In this document: positions 44,531 to 53,628 of the stretch, piece by piece
Position numbering within the stretch: position 1 is the stretch's first letter
How the letters are laid out: every line of letters starts with the position of its first letter
NCBI RefSeq assembly: GCF_009664975.1
Contig: NZ_WJXB01000012.1
Coordinates: forward strand, 1-64,000
Direction: 5' to 3'
Source: Paenibacillus monticola
GTDB lineage: Bacteria > Bacillota > Bacilli > Paenibacillales > Paenibacillaceae
DNA length: 64,000 bases
Made by a program: the position numbers and the translations under genes
Notes under the pieces: model-generated
The model's input: only the letters and a program-made list of their open reading frames with translations
Databases searched by the model: none
What the model was told of the DNA's origin: nothing

Positions 44531-46342
44531 CTATCTGGCTGTGCTGGTATTTTGCGGTGTTTTATTGCGCAATAGCTCCCAAATAATAAAAGCGAGAACC
44601 AGCAACTGAGGCAGCAGCGTTTCCCAGGTTGGGTACAAGCCGAGCCAGCTTACCGAGGGCAATCCTTCCTGTACATGTGCAGGAATCTTACCGGCTACCT
44701 GGAGAGAGTGAATACTCTCGCCGAGAAAGCGGAAGACAAGATAATAGATGAGCACTGTAGCTGTGCGGAAGAAAGCGGCAATCGGCAGTCGCGCACTTAA
44801 GGCAATGATTGCGTAGCCGATAATCACGAGGATGAAGAGCGCGCTCCCGATGCCAAGCAGTAGCTGGGAAGTGTGTATAGACGGTGCCATGCCTACATAA
44901 AAAATAGTGGTTTCCGCACCTTCGCGCAAAATTGCCAAGGCGGCAATGGAGAACAGTGACCAAAGATTACCCTTGGCCAGCGCACCATCCACCTGCCGTC
45001 CCACATAGTTATTCCAAGCCGCTGCACTAGACTTGCTGTGCAGCCAGCGCCCGATGGTCAGCATCATAATTACAGCTAACAGTCCTGTAATGCCTTCAAT
45101 CATTTCCCGGGCTCCCCCGGATGCCGCTCGGGAAATTGTATAGGTGAGCAGAACGGCTAAGGCGATACTACCGATTAGACCAGCAGCAGCACCGGACCAG
45201 ACCCATTTCTGAGTATTCGCAGTACCGTTGCGCTTCAGATAAGCAAGGAGGGCAGCCAATACAAGAATGGCTTCCAAGCCTTCGCGCAGCAGGATCAGCG
45301 CGGCATCCCAAGCATTGTAGCTAGTCTCTCCGGCCAATGGGGTCAGTTCGGAAAGCATATTGTCCATGACTGTCATCGCCTCAGTAAGCTTAGGTGGAGC
45401 GGACAGCAGATAGCCGGTTACGGCAGCGCTCTCATTCTCGATATTGTTATAGACCGCTGGTGAAGCAATCTGTACTTGACCCTCGGCAGAAGGCCAGGCG
45501 ACAATAAACTGCTCCATAATTACCGCGGCTCCGGCGCTGTCTCCGCCCGTAGCTGCGGTGGAGGCTTTCTTCAAGTAGTTAATGAGTCCTTCAATAGATG
45601 CTGGTTCACCGGAGGCGTTACCGGTATCGATTGCTTTGCCCTCGCTGTAATCGGCCAGCAGCTGGTACAGCGCTGCGGCCTCCGATTTCGCCGACTCTGC
45701 GCGGAGCGGCTCTGCCTGCAGCGCGATGCGCAGCAGGCTCATCTTTGTCTCCAGCAGGCCGTAGACGGCGGAATTATCCCCCCGGATGTCGCGCTCCGCT
45801 GGCTTCCAGCCATTGACAATGTCGCGGTAAGCTTCCGCTGCCGTCGTCCAAGCGGCGCTTTGCGCCGCTGCACGCACGCGCTCCGCCGCGGGCAACAGCT
45901 TCGCCGCAGCTTCGCGTCCGGCGAGACCCGTGTCACCGCCTTCGCCAGCGGCGGCGGTGATGTACGCGTCCACGGCTCTGGCGAGCGTGGACAACGCGGT
46001 CTTGGCGGGCGTGCCGCCGCCCGCCTCAAGGGCCGCCGCCGCATCTGCGAGTGCGGCGTCCACGGCAGCAGCCGGACCGGCGAGTGCCGGGTCCGGCGTG
46101 CCCACGTTCGCGGTGCGCCACAGCGCGGCGAACGCTGCAACATCGCCGGCCGCCGCGTCCCAGCGGCTCTGGCCGGCTTCGACGAGCGCGCTGCCGATCG
46201 GCGGCAGCAGCTCATCATGCTGCGGCGTTGCACCCGCCGCGGCCAAAGCTGCTGCTGGCTGGCAGAGCAGCAGCACACAGAGGAAGCTGAGCAGCGCGGC
46301 TGCCTTCAGCGCCTGCCATTTGTGATGCGTAAGAGAGAACAT
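44531..46342 (-). CDS. efeU: FTR1-family iron permease EfeU
   Basis: 603 residues. The C-terminal 260 or so contain seven hydrophobic segments with the FTR1 iron motifs LLREGLEAILVLAALLAYL and ILREGAETTIFY (REGLE/REGAE glutamates carry ferric iron). The N-terminal 330 residues follow a signal peptide and form an Ala-rich extracellular extension found in many Gram-positive EfeU proteins. The DNA coding for this extension (about 45.8-46.2 kb) is markedly GC-rich. Third gene of efeO-efeB-efeU; it imports Fe(III) produced at the surface. Confidence 0.9.
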   Translation of the reverse strand: MFSLTHHKWQALKAAALLSFLCVLLLCQPAAALAAAGATPQHDELLPPIGSALVEAGQSRWDAAAGDVAAFAALWRTANVGTPDPALAGPAAAVDAALADAAAALEAGGGTPAKTALSTLARAVDAYITAAAGEGGDTGLAGREAAAKLLPAAERVRAAAQSAAWTTAAEAYRDIVNGWKPAERDIRGDNSAVYGLLETKMSLLRIALQAEPLRAESAKSEAAALYQLLADYSEGKAIDTGNASGEPASIEGLINYLKKASTAATGGDSAGAAVIMEQFIVAWPSAEGQVQIASPAVYNNIENESAAVTGYLLSAPPKLTEAMTVMDNMLSELTPLAGETSYNAWDAALILLREGLEAILVLAALLAYLKRNGTANTQKWVWSGAAAGLIGSIALAVLLTYTISRAASGGAREMIEGITGLLAVIMMLTIGRWLHSKSSAAAWNNYVGRQVDGALAKGNLWSLFSIAALAILREGAETTIFYVGMAPSIHTSQLLLGIGSALFILVIIGYAIIALSARLPIAAFFRTATVLIYYLVFRFLGESIHSLQVAGKIPAHVQEGLPSVSWLGLYPTWETLLPQLLVLAFIIWELLRNKTPQNTSTAR

Positions 46343-46429
46343 CGGGATAATCCCCTTTCAATAGTAGACAGTCATAAGAGCAGCTTAAGATCTGCTCCAA
46401 ATCTTTCTTGTTCGTGCAGCAAGCTGCAC

Positions 46430-47710
46430 TCAGCCTAGCAGAGATTCACCGATAGTTCCGCCTTCGCGAATGCCAGGGAAACAGGCGAATACCGCGCTGC
46501 CGGTGTGTACCATATATTCATTCAGCCTGTCATTCTTCGAGAGCCGCTCCTGAATCGATACGAACTGCTTCACCAAATCCCGCTGGAAGCTGATGAATAA
46601 CAAGCCTGCATCCAGCTGTCCGGTCGTAAGATCCATGCCGCTGGAGTAAGAATAGGAGCGACGCAGCATTTTGACCGTACCATCACCATGCGCCAATGCG
46701 GAATGCGAATCGGGTGGGACAATAGGTTTGCCGGAGTGGTCCGTTGCTTTCAGATTCAGATCATCGAATTCGTCTTTGGCTCCTATGGGAGCGCCGCTAT
46801 GGCGATAACGTCCAAAGGTCGATTCCTGGTCATTCAATGTGGAGCGATCCCAAATCTCGATACGCAGGCGTACGCGGCGTACAGCCATATAAGTGCCGCC
46901 ATTCATCCAAGCGGGTCCGTCACCGCTGCTGTTCCAGACAATCTTCTGCATCTCAGCGGCATTGGTAACATCGGGATTGCCTGTGCCGTCTTTGAAGCCC
47001 AACAGATTGCGTGGTGTTGTTCCCATTGGATCTGCTCCGCCTGTACGCTGAAAGCCTTCCTGCGTCCAGCGCAGAACGGCCGTGCCACGAGCTATTCGCG
47101 CCAAATTACGGATGGCGTGGAAGGCAACTTGCAGATCATCGGCGCAGGCTTGAACACATAGATCACCCCCGGACCATTTTGGCTCCAAGTCGTCTCCTTT
47201 GAACGCAGGAAGATCAGCTAGCTTTGCCGGACGCTTCGAGGCCAGTCCGAATCTCCCATCGAAAAAGGAAGGGCCCACGCCGAACGTAAGTGTGCAACGT
47301 GCTGGCGTCAACCCTGCGGCTTCACCCGTATCGGAAGGTGGCAGATGGGGATTGTCATTTATGTTGCCAATGAGGCTGCCGGAAGTCAGCGCGGCTGCGG
47401 CGGTTGTCCATAACTCCAGCAGCTTTTTAACATCTGCCAGTTTGGTCGTAGTCAGATCGAACGACGCAAAATACAGGAAGTTTTGCGATGGAGTAAGAAT
47501 TCCAGCCTGATGACTTCCGTAGAATGGGATGGTATCCTCTTTCACTTCTGCAGCTGGAACTTGGGCCGCTGCACCGCGTGTTGCCATAATCCCACCTATA
47601 CCACCACCACCCAACAGCAGACCAAGACCGCCAACACCGGTGAGCCGCAGCATATCGCGGCGGCTCAGTTTTTTACCTAATAAGGGGTCACTCTTCTTCA
47701 TATCTGTCAC
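46430..47710 (-). CDS. efeB: Dyp-type haem peroxidase EfeB
   Basis: 426 residues with a twin-arginine signal peptide (KLSRRDMLRLTGVGG, Arg17-Arg18), so it is folded before export. The Dyp signature GFKDGTGNP is present, and HSALAHGDG holds a candidate proximal His region. In the EfeUOB system it oxidises ferrous iron or handles haem at the cell surface and passes iron to EfeO/EfeU. Its start overlaps the efeO stop by 4 bp; 87 bases separate it from efeU. Confidence 0.92.
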   Translation of the reverse strand: MTDMKKSDPLLGKKLSRRDMLRLTGVGGLGLLLGGGGIGGIMATRGAAAQVPAAEVKEDTIPFYGSHQAGILTPSQNFLYFASFDLTTTKLADVKKLLELWTTAAAALTSGSLIGNINDNPHLPPSDTGEAAGLTPARCTLTFGVGPSFFDGRFGLASKRPAKLADLPAFKGDDLEPKWSGGDLCVQACADDLQVAFHAIRNLARIARGTAVLRWTQEGFQRTGGADPMGTTPRNLLGFKDGTGNPDVTNAAEMQKIVWNSSGDGPAWMNGGTYMAVRRVRLRIEIWDRSTLNDQESTFGRYRHSGAPIGAKDEFDDLNLKATDHSGKPIVPPDSHSALAHGDGTVKMLRRSYSYSSGMDLTTGQLDAGLLFISFQRDLVKQFVSIQERLSKNDRLNEYMVHTGSAVFACFPGIREGGTIGESLLG

Positions 47711-48612
47711 ACTCCTAGAATAGTTCCCATATTGGACAAGGGCTCAGCCAATGCGTCCAGGTTCTGGCTCAATGTACGAATTTCTTCTTCCTTTAGCGCT
47801 TCGTAGGAAACGTACCCATCCCCAGATTTAAAAGGAGCTAGTTCAGCTTGCAAAGCGGCGAACTTTTCGCCGATCGTTTGTTCCAGGGCCGGATCTTTTT
47901 TCGCTAATTCTGGCTTTAATAGTTCATATATTTTTTGTGCCCCTTCGACGTTAGCGACGAAATCATACAGGTCCGTATGGGAATAACGCTCTTCTTCGCC
48001 AGTTACTTTCGAAGAGGAAACCTCGTTTAACAGTTCAACCGCACCGGTAACGAGCAGATTGGCATCAATCTCAGCAGTCTCGACTTTGGCACGCAGCAGT
48101 TGGGCATCCTGTAATAGTCGGTCTGCTACTTCTGAGGTACCTTCAGTTGTTTTGCCCTCCCAGAGTGATTTCTCAATCTTATGGAATCCACGCCAATCCG
48201 CTGCATCTACATCATTCTCACGAGCATCAATGTTAGGGTCCAGATCCCCAAGCGCTTCGGCAATCGGCTCAATTCGTTCATAGTACATGCGGGCTGGAGC
48301 ATACAATGCCTTTGCTTCTTCAAGCTTGCCCGCTTTAACTGCATTCGTAAATGTTTCCGTTTCCTTCACAAACTGATCGCATTGCTCGATTACATAAGCA
48401 CGGTACTGCTCAATGGCTGATGTGAAATCGACAGCCTTCACGTTAGCAGCGGGTTCAGCAGAAGCCGCGGGCACATTCAATGCCGTATTGTTGCTTGCTG
48501 CAGGTGCTTCATTTCCAGAACTTTCGTTATCATTATTGGCACATCCAGCAAACAAAATGGAGACTGCGAGCAAACCTGCAGGAACTGCATATTTCAACTT
48601 CAATCCAAACAC
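47707..48612 (-). CDS. efeO: EfeO iron-binding lipoprotein (imelysin/M75-like)
   Basis: 301 residues. Lipoprotein signal peptide with lipobox LFAGC (Cys24), an Ala/Asn/Pro-rich linker, then the imelysin-like domain with WRGFHKIEKSLWEG (the HxxE-type metal motif). It binds iron outside the membrane for EfeU. It lacks the N-terminal cupredoxin of Escherichia coli EfeO, as is common in Firmicutes. First gene of the operon, directly behind the Fur box at 48726. Confidence 0.9.
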   Translation of the reverse strand: MFGLKLKYAVPAGLLAVSILFAGCANNDNESSGNEAPAASNNTALNVPAASAEPAANVKAVDFTSAIEQYRAYVIEQCDQFVKETETFTNAVKAGKLEEAKALYAPARMYYERIEPIAEALGDLDPNIDARENDVDAADWRGFHKIEKSLWEGKTTEGTSEVADRLLQDAQLLRAKVETAEIDANLLVTGAVELLNEVSSSKVTGEEERYSHTDLYDFVANVEGAQKIYELLKPELAKKDPALEQTIGEKFAALQAELAPFKSGDGYVSYEALKEEEIRTLSQNLDALAEPLSNMGTILGV

Positions 48613-48725
48613 CCCTTTTTTAAATTTATGTATTTATGTGTTTTACACTATAAATCATCTTATTTCTCGCTGAAACGGATACCATCTCTTAGAGAACAGC
48701 ACAGCCGTTTCTCCTTGCCTGCAAA

Positions 48726-48740
48726 TGATAATCGTTATCA
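48726..48740. promoter_or_regulatory. Fur box upstream of efeO
   Basis: TGATAATCGTTATCA is a near-perfect Fur-type 7-1-7 palindrome, 114 bases upstream of efeO. It predicts iron-repressed expression of efeOBU. Confidence 0.85.
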
Positions 48741-48824
48741 ATCATGCTTGGTTTATCATAAATCCCTACACAAGGACTGTCAATACAAAAATGTGATATT
48801 TCTCATAGCTACAATCAAATGCAG

Positions 48825-48873
48825 AAAAAATCCCCCGACTGAACTTGAGACTACTGCCTCAAATACTGTCGGG
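48825..48873 (-). terminator. Terminator of the LacI-family gene
   Basis: Read leftward, CCCGAC / GTCGGG and inner TTGAGG / CTCAA form a nested stem followed by T6 (A6 at 48825-48830 on the + strand). Confidence 0.75.
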
Positions 48874-48904
48874 AGAGTGATAGTTTTCTTATGGATCAAA
48901 CAAG

Positions 48905-49882
48905 CTAAACGGTTAATCGCTCTATAATGCTGTACTCAAGCTTAAGGTGTACAGGAGGTCCACCGTCGCCATTGATCTGGTCATGGATGATCCGAAAGGC
49001 ACAAGCCCCCATCTCAAAAAGTTGATTATCGATCGTGGTGATCCCAAGCAATCTGCCAATGGGCTGATTATCGAACCCGATTATTGCCAAATCCGCTGGG
49101 ATACGGAGATTGTGCTTTTGAGCTTCAATGATCAGACCCGCAGCGACATGATCTCCGGAAATAATGATAGCGTCAGGACGTTTGGTCATATTCAGCAAGC
49201 GGTGCAATACTGCCGCACCATCCTCCTCAGTTATACAATCAAAGATCATCCATTCCTCTAGAAAAGGAAGCTCTGTTTCTGCTAGGAAGTCCCTGTAGGC
49301 AGATTGTCTGATGGAGCTGCTGCTGCCATGCTTTCTCCCCTCACAGTAGCCGATATTGTGATATCCCTTGGCGGCCAAATATTCGAGACCGTGCCGAAAA
49401 GCGGAATAATGCTCAATATATACGGAAGAGAAGCGACGTTCACCGCTATCCTGGCAGGTTACAATGGGGCCATATGCTGTATACTCTTCGATGACCTCAG
49501 GCTGCAGCGCTGTAGATACAATGATTACCCCATCAATTTCCTTATTACGCAGCATATCCAATACCTTTAGTTCTTCCTCTGGACGGTAATCGGTCTGGCA
49601 CAGGATCAGCCGGTATTGAGCTAGCAGTGCCTCCCGGGCAAGACCTTCCACAATGACAGAGAAATAAAAAAAATGGATATAGGGCAGAATCACAGCGATA
49701 GCCTTTGTGCGGCCGGTAATTAGATGGACCGCATTCATATTGCGAGTATAGTTCAATTGCTCAATAGTGTGCAGTACTGCGGCTCTTTTTTCCTTGCTGA
49801 CATAAGGATGATTATTAAGTACACGCGATACGGTAGTTATGGAAACGCCAGCGACTCGGGCGATTTCTTTAATGTTAGCCAT
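48905..49882 (-). CDS. LacI-family transcriptional regulator
   Basis: 325 residues: N-terminal HTH (IKEIARVAGVSITTVSRVLNN) and hinge, then a periplasmic-binding-protein-like sensor domain (LPYIHFFYFSVIVEGL, DGVIIVST, DAIIISGDHVAAGLI, IIGFDNQPIGRLL). It would bind DNA in the absence or presence of a sugar-like effector. No transport or catabolic gene lies next to it, so the target and effector are unknown. GGAGCAGCC precedes the ATG. Confidence 0.88.
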   Translation of the reverse strand: MANIKEIARVAGVSITTVSRVLNNHPYVSKEKRAAVLHTIEQLNYTRNMNAVHLITGRTKAIAVILPYIHFFYFSVIVEGLAREALLAQYRLILCQTDYRPEEELKVLDMLRNKEIDGVIIVSTALQPEVIEEYTAYGPIVTCQDSGERRFSSVYIEHYSAFRHGLEYLAAKGYHNIGYCEGRKHGSSSSIRQSAYRDFLAETELPFLEEWMIFDCITEEDGAAVLHRLLNMTKRPDAIIISGDHVAAGLIIEAQKHNLRIPADLAIIGFDNQPIGRLLGITTIDNQLFEMGACAFRIIHDQINGDGGPPVHLKLEYSIIERLTV

Positions 49883-50264
49883 ATGTAGGAGCAGCCTCCA
49901 TGGAGTGCGAATTGATAATGCTTATATTTTAGCACATTGTCCACATGGCCTTGCGAAAAAAAGACTTGCTGTGAAATCCATTCCATATTTTATACTAGGA
50001 TTGCAGTAGCCTACCGGACTAAACCAGCGTGACCGCAAGGGCGTGATGGACCGGATAGGTTTCACACGATAAATTATCCTTATATTTCTCGAAAAACGGC
50101 TTCGCCGTCCATAAAAGGACAGCGAAGCCGTTTCTGCTTAGTTCCGCTAACGCCCATTTCATACCTGCAACGTCACCATTAACATCCCCATAACATAATA
50201 TATTTTGACTGTATCCCTTTACCTTGTTATACCAAACAAACCCGAGCAAGGAGGGGTGACACCA
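49883..50264. other. Divergent intergenic region with a 12-bp hairpin
   Basis: About 380 bases between the leftward LacI gene and rightward gerE. AAACGGCTTCGC (50093-50104) and GCGAAGCCGTTT (50122-50133) form a strong stem with an inner GTCC/GGAC pair. A terminator in a divergent region is unexpected; it may be left over from a lost gene. The sigma-K-like promoter lies at 50170. Confidence 0.6.
50170..50197 (+). promoter_or_regulatory. Candidate sigma-K promoter of gerE
   Basis: AC (50170-50171), 17 bases, then CATAACATA (50189-50197), matching the CATANNNTA -10 pattern of sigma-K. gerE is a sigma-K gene in Bacillus subtilis, so the match is in the expected place; the short -35 makes chance matches common. 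Confidence 0.45.
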
Positions 50265-50489
50265 TTGAAAGGGAACGAACATCACAGCAAATTTCTCTTG
50301 ACGCATCGTGAACGCGAAGTATTTGAGCTTCTCGTGCAGGACAAAACAACACGCGATATTGCAGGCCTGTTATTCATCAGCGAAAAAACAGTCCGCAACC
50401 ACATCTCCAACGTCATGCAAAAACTAAACGTAAAAGGCCGTTCGCAAGCGGTTGTCGAGCTGATCAAGCTTGGGGAGCTGAAAATATAG
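50265..50489 (+). CDS. gerE: Spore coat regulator GerE
   Basis: 74 residues, exactly the length of Bacillus subtilis GerE, and nearly all LuxR-type HTH: LLTHREREVFELLVQDKTT, LFISEKTVRNHISNVMQKL, KGRSQAVVELIKLGEL. It acts late in the mother cell, activating and repressing coat genes with sigma-K. The TTG at 50265 is set by AAGGAGGGGTGA (50249-50260); an upstream in-frame ATG would add 20 residues that do not belong to the family. Its last 26 bases are part of a repeat that recurs downstream. Confidence 0.95.
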   Translation: MKGNEHHSKFLLTHREREVFELLVQDKTTRDIAGLLFISEKTVRNHISNVMQKLNVKGRSQAVVELIKLGELKI

Positions 50490-50563
50490 CTGCCGTGCTT
50501 TTGCAGTGAAGAATGCGTTTAAGCCTTCTTTTGCCTTAGGGTGAGGGGAGGTTTTTTGTTGTG
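50464..50563. repeat. Direct repeat copy 1: gerE 3' end plus terminator
   Basis: 100 bases starting TCAAGCTTGGGGAGCTG and ending GGGGAGGTTTTTTGTTGTG. It contains a CCTTC/GGAGG stem followed by T6, the likely gerE terminator. Copies 2 and 3 lie at 51461 and 54643. Confidence 0.9.
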
Positions 50564-50855
50564 TGGATGAGTGAAAATTCGAGTCTGAATTTGGTGCGAA
50601 ATATCGATTTGAATTCAAAATATGATAAAATGAAGTTATCTAAGCGTCAAATAGCTCTCATCTTGGTCAAGGTGTGGGCTATTTGACGCTCACTAAGATA
50701 ATAAACATGGAGAAGATCGAAATTCCTTGTGAAAATAGAAATTGTTTTTTCGTTTATTAAAACAAGCTGGAATCTTAGTGGCTTTTAGTGGATGGTTATG
50801 TTGATAATTACCGTTATAAATGTAGATATCCCTCATCAACAAAGGAGAATTGAAA

Positions 50856-51431
50856 ATGAGAAAACTCGTTCTATTTCTGCACGCATCGCTTGACGGTTTT
50901 GTAGAAGGGGCGAATGGTGAAATGGACATTGGCTGGGTTTCCTACGATGCTGATTTGGAAAAACACGCGAAAGAAATTCTGAGTACTACCGACACTGTCA
51001 TTTGGGGACGTGGGACTTATCAGATGATGCACAGTTACTGGCCATCTGTGCCTTCGAACCCATCAACTTCGCAGCATGAACGGAATCATGCCGAGTGGAT
51101 CGAAAAGACAGCCAAAATCGTTTTTTCCACGACGCTGGAGAAAGTCGAATGGAACAATTCCAGACTGGTGAAAGAAGATGTCGAGGAAGAGATCAAGAAC
51201 CTCAAACAGCAGCCAGGCAAGGATATGGTCATCCTCGGCAGTCCAAGGTTCGCACACTACCTTATGCAGCTTGATTTAATAGATGAGTATAAAATTACGG
51301 TTTCTCCCGTCCTGATCGGCAGCGGGTTGCCGTTATTCCAAGGTCTCAAGGAGAAGATCAAACTTAAACTTATCGAAAACAAGACATTTGATTCTGGAGC
51401 CATAGGCCTCGTTTACCAAACGCTTAGATGA
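50856..51431 (+). CDS. Dihydrofolate reductase-like / RibD C-terminal domain protein
   Basis: 191 residues of the YyaP/YqjI type: KLVLFLHASLDGFVEG, DTVIWGRGTYQMM, FSTTLEKVEWNNSRLV, MVILGSPRFAHYL, and ISPVLIGSGLPLF-like sequence (VSPVLIGSGLPLFQ). The fold binds NADPH; true substrates of this group are unknown. GGAG at 50844-50847 supports the ATG at 50856. The gene stands exactly between two copies of the gerE-end repeat, so it is an insertion in this hotspot. Confidence 0.85.
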   Translation: MRKLVLFLHASLDGFVEGANGEMDIGWVSYDADLEKHAKEILSTTDTVIWGRGTYQMMHSYWPSVPSNPSTSQHERNHAEWIEKTAKIVFSTTLEKVEWNNSRLVKEDVEEEIKNLKQQPGKDMVILGSPRFAHYLMQLDLIDEYKITVSPVLIGSGLPLFQGLKEKIKLKLIENKTFDSGAIGLVYQTLR

Positions 51432-51460
51432 CCTTGTCTCCTAAAGTAGATTACGCTAAC

Positions 51461-51559
51461 TCAAGCTTGGGGAGCTGAAAATATAGCTGCCGTGCTTTTG
51501 CAATGAAGAATGCGTTTAAGCCTTCTTTTGCCTTAGGGTGAGGGGAGGTTTTTGTTGTG
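51461..51559. repeat. Direct repeat copy 2 of the gerE 3' end
   Basis: 99 bases, two differences from copy 1 by eye (one substitution and one T fewer in the T-run). The homology starts abruptly at TCAAGCTTGG, after unrelated sequence. Confidence 0.9.
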
Positions 51560-51861
51560 TTGGAACTTGTGGAGATGATGAGCAATTAGTTGGGAAATTA
51601 TTTTACTTAGGGTAAATGATTTGCATCGTTTCAAAATCAACCTTCAGAGAAGCCATATGGATCTTGAATGGAACCTAATTGCTTTACAGGCAGTGTTTTC
51701 CCATAGATGGTTAAGAAATACTCAACTTGCAACTGATTTTTCAGGCGTCGAATTTACGCAAAAAAACAACGACTCTGTAAACTATATCATTGATAGCATA
51801 GAAGTCTTTCATGGTATACTTGCACCTCAGTTTCCAAAATCGACCAAAGGAGTTTGTTGCA

Positions 51862-52989
51862 ATGTCGAAATACCGTATATTTGCTTTATTCTTGATCTTG
51901 ATCATCGTTATAAATCTGGTGGCTGGTACTGCGTTGGCTGCACCGATCAAATCTGTGAACTTGAAATTTACAGAAGTGTCCATATCCTTGATGAAAGGGG
52001 AAAAAACCGATCTGAAAACGAAGCTGAAATCGACGGTCAAAGTCCAGTATCTCTTCTCGACCAGTAACGCCAAGATTGCATCGGTAACTCCAGCTGGCAT
52101 CGTAACCGGTATTGCTCCAGGCAAGGCGACTGTTACCGCTTCGGTTTCTCAGAAAGGGTATAGTGGTAAAGCGAGCATTGTCGTTCAAGTGGTTGCGTCG
52201 ACAACGAGCGGAGGCAAGACGTCCGTATCCGCTATACCTGTCTTCTACACGGATAAGGTGTTGCTGGACGCCGACATCCGCAAAGGCTTGCAGAATTTAT
52301 TCAAAAAGGATTACACAAAGCTGACAACCGAGGAAATCGCGCAGCGTGACAAGCTAATGAATATCGATCGTCAGCAGTTGCTAATTGGTCTACAGGCGAT
52401 CGTCATGAAAGGTGCGCCGTCTTGGTCGACGAGCATGGTTCAGGATTTCGCCGTACATAACTTGGAAGACAATATTAAAGATATCGCGGCATTGTTCTCG
52501 AACGCCGGCTCGGACCAAGCTTCGCAACGGGCGTCCTTGGAGTTGCTTAAAGCTTTCAATTCCGATAAAGCGTTGAAAGCTTTCGGCAAATTGCTGATGT
52601 CTTCGACGGACGCGAATCTGAGATACAGCCTCGCTTACTTGATTAGTACATATGAAGGAAACTCTGAAGCACTTTCGATTCTGATCAACGCGACGTTTAA
52701 GGAAACCGACGACAAAACGTGGACCAACGAAGCCGCTTCTTTAATCTCGGTGGCCGGAACGGATCCCACAATGATTAATATCGTCATACTCACTTACGGA
52801 CAATTTTCGGATACGAAAAAAACCCAGTTCGCAGGTTTCTTTGGTTACGACGATCCCGCTCGAGCAGAATTGTTCAAGGCCTGGGAAACAACCTTGAACG
52901 GTAACCTCCAGTCCTCCGTTGATGAACTGAAAAACGCTTCTAACACGTTATTGAACGATTTGAAGAAATTTCCGCATTTCAAAGGTTAA
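51862..52989 (+). CDS. Secreted protein with Big_2 Ig-like domain
   Basis: 375 residues. A signal peptide (FALFLILIIVINLVAGTALA) is followed by a bacterial Ig-like domain (about 25-110: KSVNLKFTEVSISLMKGEKT, SNAKIASVTPAGIVTGIAPG, typical of Big_2), then about 260 helical residues with repeat-like Leu/Ala patterns but no recognised fold. No LPxTG motif or S-layer domain is seen, so it is probably released or loosely held. AAAGGAG at 51847 sets the ATG at 51862. A 16-bp hairpin terminator follows at 53081. Confidence 0.8.
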   Translation: MSKYRIFALFLILIIVINLVAGTALAAPIKSVNLKFTEVSISLMKGEKTDLKTKLKSTVKVQYLFSTSNAKIASVTPAGIVTGIAPGKATVTASVSQKGYSGKASIVVQVVASTTSGGKTSVSAIPVFYTDKVLLDADIRKGLQNLFKKDYTKLTTEEIAQRDKLMNIDRQQLLIGLQAIVMKGAPSWSTSMVQDFAVHNLEDNIKDIAALFSNAGSDQASQRASLELLKAFNSDKALKAFGKLLMSSTDANLRYSLAYLISTYEGNSEALSILINATFKETDDKTWTNEAASLISVAGTDPTMINIVILTYGQFSDTKKTQFAGFFGYDDPARAELFKAWETTLNGNLQSSVDELKNASNTLLNDLKKFPHFKG

Positions 52990-53080
52990 ATGAATGGTTC
53001 AATCCTTTTATGAGAAATCGATAGGATAATTGCTGAATTCATTCTGCCAATTACGCATGGTCAAGGCGAGAATTTTATCT

Positions 53081-53119
53081 AATGGTTTCGCTCCTTTGTT
53101 ATTAAGGAGCGAAACCATT
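53081..53119 (+). terminator. 16-bp perfect hairpin terminator
   Basis: AATGGTTTCGCTCCTT (53081-53096) pairs with AAGGAGCGAAACCATT (53104-53119); a 7-base loop; ATTTG follows. Confidence 0.8.
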
Positions 53120-53128
53120 ATTTGTTTA

Positions 53129-53311
53129 GGGACCAATCCGCTGCTTACACTGCTGCTCTCTGGTGCTGGCATTCACAATGTTCAATTCATTGTAAAGATT
53201 CCACTTATCGTTATGCTTTGCGTTGGTATTATTGTGCTGGCCTCTCTGGTATCGATGTTAGTGGCACGGAGGGTCAAGCATATATCAGCATATGGGTTTA
53301 TTACAGAATAG
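53129..53311 (+). pseudogene. C-terminal stub of an FtsX-type ABC permease
   Basis: The last 60 codons before the stop read as a transmembrane helix (IPLIVMLCVGIIVLASLVSML) followed by ARRVKHISAYGFITE, the usual end of FtsX/MacB-like antibiotic-export permeases. The rest of the gene is missing: a terminator hairpin stands immediately upstream. A deletion or insertion scar in the gerE hotspot. Confidence 0.65.
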
Positions 53312-53415
53312 TTGATGCGATTCGTTTCTCGACGGCGATTTCCAGCACTTCTCAGCACATAGTTTCTCTAAACTAGCATCGAGTAATAACTGATAACATT
53401 TTAGGTATCGAAAAT

Positions 53416-53449
53416 AGATGCTTCTGCTAATCCAGGAGCGTCTTTTTTT
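53416..53449 (+). terminator. Terminator behind the FtsX stub
   Basis: AGATGCTTCTG and CAGGAGCGTCT pair (with two G-U), loop CTAATC, followed by T7. Confidence 0.7.
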
Positions 53450-53560
53450 CTAGGTCGGATTATCTGACAGATCTCTATCAAGAAACTGGATGGAGGAGTG
53501 GGGTTATCAAATGGATGTAATAACGTTTTTGTTTACTCACCAAAACAACGGAGTAGTGAG

Positions 53561-53576
53561 TTAGATCACAATCTAA
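53561..53576. promoter_or_regulatory. Inverted repeat upstream of the SagB-like gene
   Basis: TTAGAT-CACA-ATCTAA, 53 bases before the start codon: a candidate operator; the regulator is unknown. Confidence 0.4.
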
Positions 53577-53628
53577 TTTTTATGACATGATAAATTAAAG
53601 CTATTAAGGTAATCCAGGAGGATCTGTT

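Noticed and set aside
45476..46438. 320-codon + strand ORF opposite efeU
   Set aside because: It lies over the GC-rich Ala-coding part of efeU, has no RBS and no recognisable protein features.
50019..50306. 95-codon - strand ORF in the region before gerE
   Set aside because: It runs through the hairpin and over the gerE start, with no RBS or family features.
51621..52067. 148-codon ORF overlapping the start of the Big_2 protein gene
   Set aside because: It is in another frame from the signal peptide gene, has no RBS and no family resemblance.
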